From assembly GCA_018648265.1 (NCBI GenBank), contig JABGRN010000050.1, forward strand, positions 1-37,082: a stretch of 37,082 nucleotides of DNA, given 5' to 3'. Both the position numbers and the translations under genes were made by a program. A model generated the notes under the pieces. It ran no database searches, had not been told where the DNA came from, and saw only the letters and a list, made by a program, of their open reading frames with translations. This document shows, in pieces, positions 32,869-37,082 of the stretch. This stretch comes from Prolixibacteraceae bacterium (GTDB lineage Bacteria > Bacteroidota > Bacteroidia > Bacteroidales > Prolixibacteraceae). The first letter of the stretch is position 1; each line of letters begins with the position of its first letter.

Positions 32869-33663
32869 TTATACAGGTTTTATCCTTGATGAAAGGAAAT
32901 AGTATAACCTCGGTAGGAATCTACGAATATGAATCATAATTAGTTCCTTTCCTCCAACAAGAATTTCTTTTTTATTTCTTTTTAAGTTACGGCAAATAAT
33001 TTTTGCGGCCTTTTCTGCTGTTATTCCAGAATCCTGGCCTTCATCCATTTTTCCATGTTTTTTCCCGTCCTTGTCAATTGCATTTACCGAAATATTGGTT
33101 TTAACACGTCCTGGAATAACAATAGATACCTTGATGTTGTTCTTTATGTTTTCGGCACGCAAACTTTCGAAAAATCCATGCAGCGCTTGTTTTGATGCTG
33201 AATATGCCGAACGATAAGGAAAACCAAACTTCCCGACAAGACTCGAAGTAGCCGAAATATGTCCACCTCCGTTTTTAATCATTCCGGGTAAAACAGCTTT
33301 AGTAAGCGCAACGGCCCCAAAATAATTTATTTCAAAAATTTTACGATCAATAAACAAAGGGGTTTCACTTACCAACGACCGTTGACTTATTCCTGCAAAG
33401 TGAAAAAGGCAATCGATTTTTGGTTTATTATCAAAAACTTGCCGGGCAGCCGATTCAATAGATTTTTCATCACTTAAATCTATTTTAACAATTAATGTTG
33501 TACAATTATTTTTTTCGCAGATTTCTGCAACTTCTAAAAGCCCTTTTTCATTAATGTCAGAAAGGATGAGATCCGTTTTCTCTTTCGAAAGTTCAATGGC
33601 CACGGCTTTGCCAATTCCTGAAGAGGCACCGGTTATCCAAATTGTTTTATTTGTAAAATCCAT
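32869..33663 (-). CDS. Short-chain dehydrogenase/reductase
   Basis: This NAD(P)-dependent oxidoreductase has 264 residues from the ATG at 33663; a GTG eight codons upstream is possible. The Rossmann motif TGASSGIGKA lies near the start, followed by the NAG-like position, the catalytic serine in ISATSSLVG, and the Y-x-x-x-K pair in SAYSASKQAL. The C-terminal RRFLPRLYYFLSSRI resembles the tails of SDR proteins that act near membranes. It precedes a VOC gene in a two-gene unit. The substrate is unknown. Confidence 0.9.
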   Translation of the reverse strand: MDFTNKTIWITGASSGIGKAVAIELSKEKTDLILSDINEKGLLEVAEICEKNNCTTLIVKIDLSDEKSIESAARQVFDNKPKIDCLFHFAGISQRSLVSETPLFIDRKIFEINYFGAVALTKAVLPGMIKNGGGHISATSSLVGKFGFPYRSAYSASKQALHGFFESLRAENIKNNIKVSIVIPGRVKTNISVNAIDKDGKKHGKMDEGQDSGITAEKAAKIICRNLKRNKKEILVGGKELIMIHIRRFLPRLYYFLSSRIKPV

Positions 33664-33899
33664 CTGTAAATTTGTCCAAAAAATCACGAAGGTAATAGAA
33701 TAATTAAATGGTTAAAATTTATTGTGGAAATTTGATCGGACTGAATATCATTTGATTTTCAATCGTGCCGAATGTTGCTGTTTATTAAAGTGAATATAAC
33801 TATTTCCAACAATTTTTATTTTAAAACATCTTCCTTTTGAAATAGTTTGAATTTAAATAAATTTTTAGCAAATGATGGTCAATTCTTAAATTGAACAAT

Positions 33900-33907
33900 T
33901 AACTTTG
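33900..33907 (+). promoter_or_regulatory. -7 element upstream of the beta-helix gene
   Basis: TAACTTTG matches TAnnTTTG and ends 23 bases before the ATG at 33931. No TTTG was seen at the expected -33 distance, so support is partial. Confidence 0.45.
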
Positions 33908-33930
33908 AGTGAATTAAAAAACAGAAACTT

Positions 33931-35208
33931 ATGAAACGTAATCTTTTATTTATTTTTCTTTTTGCCCCAATTTTTCATTATGCTCAAATTAATACTGATA
34001 AAGTTGATGCTTTGGTTTCACCAAAAACGGCTGAAAAGATAATTACTGTTGGCGGGCTAGAAGCTGATATTGCAGGATTTAATAACCAATCAATCCAGTT
34101 TGCTATTGATGCTGTGGCAAAAACCGGAGGGACGGTAAAATTAAATGCCGGACTTTACGAATTGCATGCACCGGTTCAAATGAAATCGAATGTAAAATTG
34201 ATTGGTTCGGGCAGTGAAACAATTTTGAAACGTGGAAAAGGTATTCAAACAAAATATATAATTGATGCCGATTTTGGCGAGCTAAAACTAACCGTCGAGA
34301 ACTCCGATGGATTTGAAATTGGCATGAAAATTCAGGTGACTGATGATGTTAGCGATGGTTGCTGGAATGTTTCGACGGCATATATTTCTGATATAGTTGA
34401 TAATATAATTTATATCGATAAAGGTTTAATCCGTGATTATCGATCCGATAAAAATGGACTGATTTCCAATACTTCGTCAGTAATTGAAGTAATTGACGCT
34501 GAAAATGTCAGCATCTCAAATTTGACTGCCGATGGAAATCGTGCTGAAAATTATTTTGCCGATGGTTGTAACAGTGCGGGGGTTTTGATTCTTAGATCAA
34601 AAAAAGTAACGGTTGACAATGTCCATGTGAAAGATTTTAACGGCGAAGGAATCAGTTGGCAGATAACTGAGAATGTAACCGTTCGGAATAGTGAGATATC
34701 GGGGAGTGGAAATACCGGTTTGCATCCCGGGACCGGTTCACCATTTTCGATAATTGAAAACAATGATATTCACCACAACGATATGGATGGACTATTTATT
34801 TGTTGGCGGGTTTATCAGAGCCAGGTTACAGGCAATAGAATGCATCATAATGGACGTTTTGGAATTTGCACAGGCCATAAAGATACTGACGTTATTTTTG
34901 AAGGAAACCACATTTTTGATAACAAAAGCGATGGTGTGAATTTGCGCGGCGAAAGGGAAACCAATGCTCCTCACCGGAATACTTTTGTAAAAAATATTAT
35001 TGAAAACAATGGGAGTGACGGAGGTGCTTATGGATTTTCGATTAACTCCCCGGCGCAGGATCTTTTATTGAAAGAGAACATTTTCAAAAATTCAGCTAAA
35101 ACACAAAAAGCGGCTATTTATGTTTATTCGGGTGGATCAACCCCAAAACTGGAAAATAATCAGTTTGATGAGCATGAAATGGGTGAAATGGTTTTTGAGA
35201 AGAAATAG
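33931..35208 (+). CDS. Secreted right-handed beta-helix protein
   Basis: This 425-residue exported protein has a signal peptide at about 1-18 (LLFIFLFAPIFHYAQ). From residue 50 the chain is made of short strands in parallel beta-helix repeats, with typical turns such as NVTVRNSEISGSGNTGLH and FEGNHIFDNKSDGVNLRG, like pectate lyase-fold and NosD/PbH1 proteins. Such proteins bind or cut polysaccharides, but no catalytic motif of pectate lyases or GH28 was recognised. The start ITVGG...NNQSIQFAIDAVAKTGGTV is typical of surface beta-helix proteins. It is a single gene with its own probable promoter. Confidence 0.82.
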   Translation: MKRNLLFIFLFAPIFHYAQINTDKVDALVSPKTAEKIITVGGLEADIAGFNNQSIQFAIDAVAKTGGTVKLNAGLYELHAPVQMKSNVKLIGSGSETILKRGKGIQTKYIIDADFGELKLTVENSDGFEIGMKIQVTDDVSDGCWNVSTAYISDIVDNIIYIDKGLIRDYRSDKNGLISNTSSVIEVIDAENVSISNLTADGNRAENYFADGCNSAGVLILRSKKVTVDNVHVKDFNGEGISWQITENVTVRNSEISGSGNTGLHPGTGSPFSIIENNDIHHNDMDGLFICWRVYQSQVTGNRMHHNGRFGICTGHKDTDVIFEGNHIFDNKSDGVNLRGERETNAPHRNTFVKNIIENNGSDGGAYGFSINSPAQDLLLKENIFKNSAKTQKAAIYVYSGGSTPKLENNQFDEHEMGEMVFEKK

Positions 35209-35240
35209 CTTGATTTATTATTTGCATCCTTAGTGAAAAT

Positions 35241-35293
35241 CTTTGCGTCCTTTGCGTGAAATTCTAAAACTGTTTCACGCAAAGGAAGCAAAG
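35241..35293. repeat. Long hairpin of CTTTGCG repeats between convergent genes
   Basis: Positions 35241-35261 and 35273-35293 form a 21-bp stem with one mismatch around an 11-base loop, built from CTTTGCGT and CCTTTGCGTGAAA words. It lies between the converging beta-helix and symporter genes and may end transcription from both. The same words occur at 27231-27272. Confidence 0.8.
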
Positions 35294-35318
35294 TTAAGAA
35301 TATGCAGAGTCAGCCAAG

Positions 35319-36761
35319 TTATTTTTTCTTCTCCGGAAAAATCAAACTAAAAACCATGGCCAAAGAAAAGGCTAACAAATAACTTGCTAATCGTTCGGAG
35401 ATCCCTGTTGGTTCCACCAGCCAGGTTTTCCAAACCACTGCCGAAATGGTTCCGGTAATTAGGCTGGCAAATACCCCGGCACGCGAAAGCCGTTTCCAAA
35501 AAATTAGCAAAACAATAGCTGGTCCGAATGAAGCACCAATCCCGCTCCAGGCATACGAAACCAGGCCGTAAACGGTTTCTTCCATAGTAATTGCCAGAAG
35601 AAAACCTACAAGCCCGACACCCAATGTCAGTATTTTATTGAGGAAGAGCATTCGTTTTTCTTCCACTTTCTTTTTAGTAATCTGTAGGTAAAAATCTTCA
35701 GTCATCGACGATGAAACCACCATTAATTGTGACGATGCCGTTGACATCATCGCAGAAACTGCTCCCGAAAGAAGTATTCCTGCAAGAATTGGGTTTAGCA
35801 AAGTCATCACCATAATTGGCATTATTTTTTCGGCATCGTTGGCCACGCTGGTTGCCGCATTTCCCAAAGCACCTGCCTGCACAAGTTTGTAACCTATTAT
35901 CCCAATCATAAAAGCCCCGCCGTATGCAAGCAATGTCCAGGCAATGGCAAGAATCCTGCTTTGTTGTATTTCAGTTTTGTTGCGCATAGCCATCAACCGG
36001 GTCAGTAATTGTGGTTGTCCGGTGTATCCAAATGCCCAACTCAATCCGTTTAAAATTAATAAACCACCGGTTGCTTGTTTTGCAATTTCAATATTTAATG
36101 GGATTGTATAACTGGCGTGGGCAATTGTTTCGGCAATATTTATATTGTAAGTTGCTGCAATTCCGAGTGCAACAATTGGTAGAACCACGCATGTAACTAC
36201 CATCAGGACTGCCTGAAATGCATCGGTTGCAACCACCGTAATAAAACCGCCGAGCATTGTGTAAATAGTTACTAATCCCGAGCCAATTACCATTCCCCAA
36301 AATGGGTCGATGTTAAAAGTATCGTTAAAAATTTTTCCTGCCCCGCTGAATTGTGCTGCAATGTATAACACAAAAAAGAAGATGATTATTAAAGACGATA
36401 AAATTCCAAAGCTTTTACTCGTTCCCTCAAATTTTGCTGAAAACAGGCTCGGAACTGTTAATGCCCCCGTTTTTTCTGTTAATTTTTGAAGTGGTTCGGC
36501 GAGAAAAATCCATAAAAACAGGATTCCTGTAACACATCCCAATGCCACCCAGATTGCGGCCATTCCTTCTGAGTAAGCGTATCCCGTTAAACCCAAAAGC
36601 AACCATGCAGATTCGCCAGTGGCACGCTCTGATAATGCAAGCGAAAAACCCGAAATTTTTTTTCCGCCCAAAACAAAATCATGGTTAGTTTTCGAACGGC
36701 GTGCTGAGTATGTGACAATTCCGATAAGTATTACAATGTAGGCGATAAAAACAATAATCAT
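35319..36761 (-). CDS. Sodium:solute symporter (SSS family, PutP-like)
   Basis: This inner-membrane Na+-coupled symporter has 480 residues and about 13 membrane helices. Conserved text includes DFVLGGKKISGFSLALSERATGESAWLL near the start (residues about 29-56), ARRSKTNHDF, the helix with AQFSGAGKIF, and MSTASSQLMVVSSS in the Na2-site region (helix 8). It is closest in pattern to proline symporters (PutP), but the substrate cannot be fixed. It fits a cell that keeps a sodium gradient, as the c-ring type suggests. Single gene, on the far edge of the window. Confidence 0.9.
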   Translation of the reverse strand: MIIVFIAYIVILIGIVTYSARRSKTNHDFVLGGKKISGFSLALSERATGESAWLLLGLTGYAYSEGMAAIWVALGCVTGILFLWIFLAEPLQKLTEKTGALTVPSLFSAKFEGTSKSFGILSSLIIIFFFVLYIAAQFSGAGKIFNDTFNIDPFWGMVIGSGLVTIYTMLGGFITVVATDAFQAVLMVVTCVVLPIVALGIAATYNINIAETIAHASYTIPLNIEIAKQATGGLLILNGLSWAFGYTGQPQLLTRLMAMRNKTEIQQSRILAIAWTLLAYGGAFMIGIIGYKLVQAGALGNAATSVANDAEKIMPIMVMTLLNPILAGILLSGAVSAMMSTASSQLMVVSSSMTEDFYLQITKKKVEEKRMLFLNKILTLGVGLVGFLLAITMEETVYGLVSYAWSGIGASFGPAIVLLIFWKRLSRAGVFASLITGTISAVVWKTWLVEPTGISERLASYLLAFSLAMVFSLIFPEKKK

Positions 36762-37082
36762 GGTTTAACCAGGTTTTTGGTGAAAAGGGTTAAAGATAAC
36801 AAAAAGCAAATAGCTGCCAGCGGTTCGTTTTTTGGCTTTTTGTGCAAAACAGATGGCTTGTTAATTACAAAAGATGTTGAAGTTTTTGTTTAGGCAATTA
36901 AATTTTTCAAATTTCAATTGGTGTTGTTTTGTCTGAGTTTTTTGTTTTATCATTCATCCAATCGTTCGGGCAACTTTGCATTTCTCTTATTTATTTCTAA
37001 TTTTATTTGAATTTAAAGCATCGAAAATTGTCTAACCTGAATTATTCATGAGTTTTTCGTTATGAGAATTCAAAATGCACAG
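36762..37082. other. Upstream region of the symporter gene, window edge
   Basis: The last 321 bp hold no gene and no clear repeat. The promoter of the symporter should lie here on the minus strand; no TAnnTTTG match was found. Confidence 0.4.

Noticed and set aside
33931-35208. Pectate lyase or GH28 polygalacturonase
   Set aside because: The fold is beta-helical, but I could not find the catalytic residues or calcium motif of those families.

Overview
The window looks like a chromosomal segment of a Bacteroidota (Bacteroidetes) species, probably a marine or anaerobic Bacteroidales/Marinilabiliales-type organism. The evidence is AT-rich DNA, promoters of the Bacteroidetes type (-33 TTTG, -7 TAnnTTTG), weak Shine-Dalgarno sites at most starts, and families typical of the phylum: DUF4199, TPR histidine kinases, DUF2764-type V/A-ATPase operons and HvfABC-like MNIO clusters. 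The genus is not determined.

Layout. 1-913: RNA region with a possible structured RNA, the SRP RNA, tRNA-Thr(TGT) and tRNA-Tyr(GTA). 897-2396: a small decayed integrative element inserted in the 3' end of tRNA-Tyr. It is bounded by a perfect 20-bp direct repeat and carries an integrase N-terminal fragment plus a predicted exported proteasome-like Ntn hydrolase. 2654-5398: an acyl-CoA/acyl-ACP synthetase and a conserved hypothetical gene whose last 42 codons are duplicated in a perfect 195-bp direct repeat. 5466-14104 (minus): a universal stress protein and a seven-gene V/A-type ATPase operon (E, DUF2764, A, B, D, I, K) whose c-ring protein has the full set of Na+-binding residues. 14646-19237 (minus): a copper-related RiPP cluster, namely a Cys-rich bufferin/HvfA-like precursor, an MNIO enzyme (DUF692) and its HvfC-like partner (DUF2063), followed by a phosphotriesterase-like lipoprotein and an M14 metallopeptidase. 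19501-30273 (minus): a DMT exporter, an orphan antitoxin followed by an internally deleted mazF toxin, pheT, a YdeI-like protein, a TPR histidine kinase, a DUF4199 protein, a MATE transporter and L-serine dehydratase. 30561-36761: an aldose-1-epimerase lipoprotein (+), a VOC protein and an SDR (-), a secreted beta-helix protein (+) and a Na+/solute symporter (-).

How the genes fit together. The Na+-type c-ring and the Na+/solute symporter are consistent with a cell that uses a sodium gradient. The HvfABC-like set would make an exported, Cys-modified, metal-binding peptide. The mobile DNA is relic: an island with only part of an integrase, a dead toxin gene, a partial gene duplication and dispersed intergenic hairpin repeats.

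The observations I rate highest are the tRNA-Tyr mini-island with its signal-peptide-bearing proteasome-like hydrolase, the bufferin-type cluster, the mazF internal deletion that leaves an orphan antitoxin, and the Na+ signature of the ATPase.
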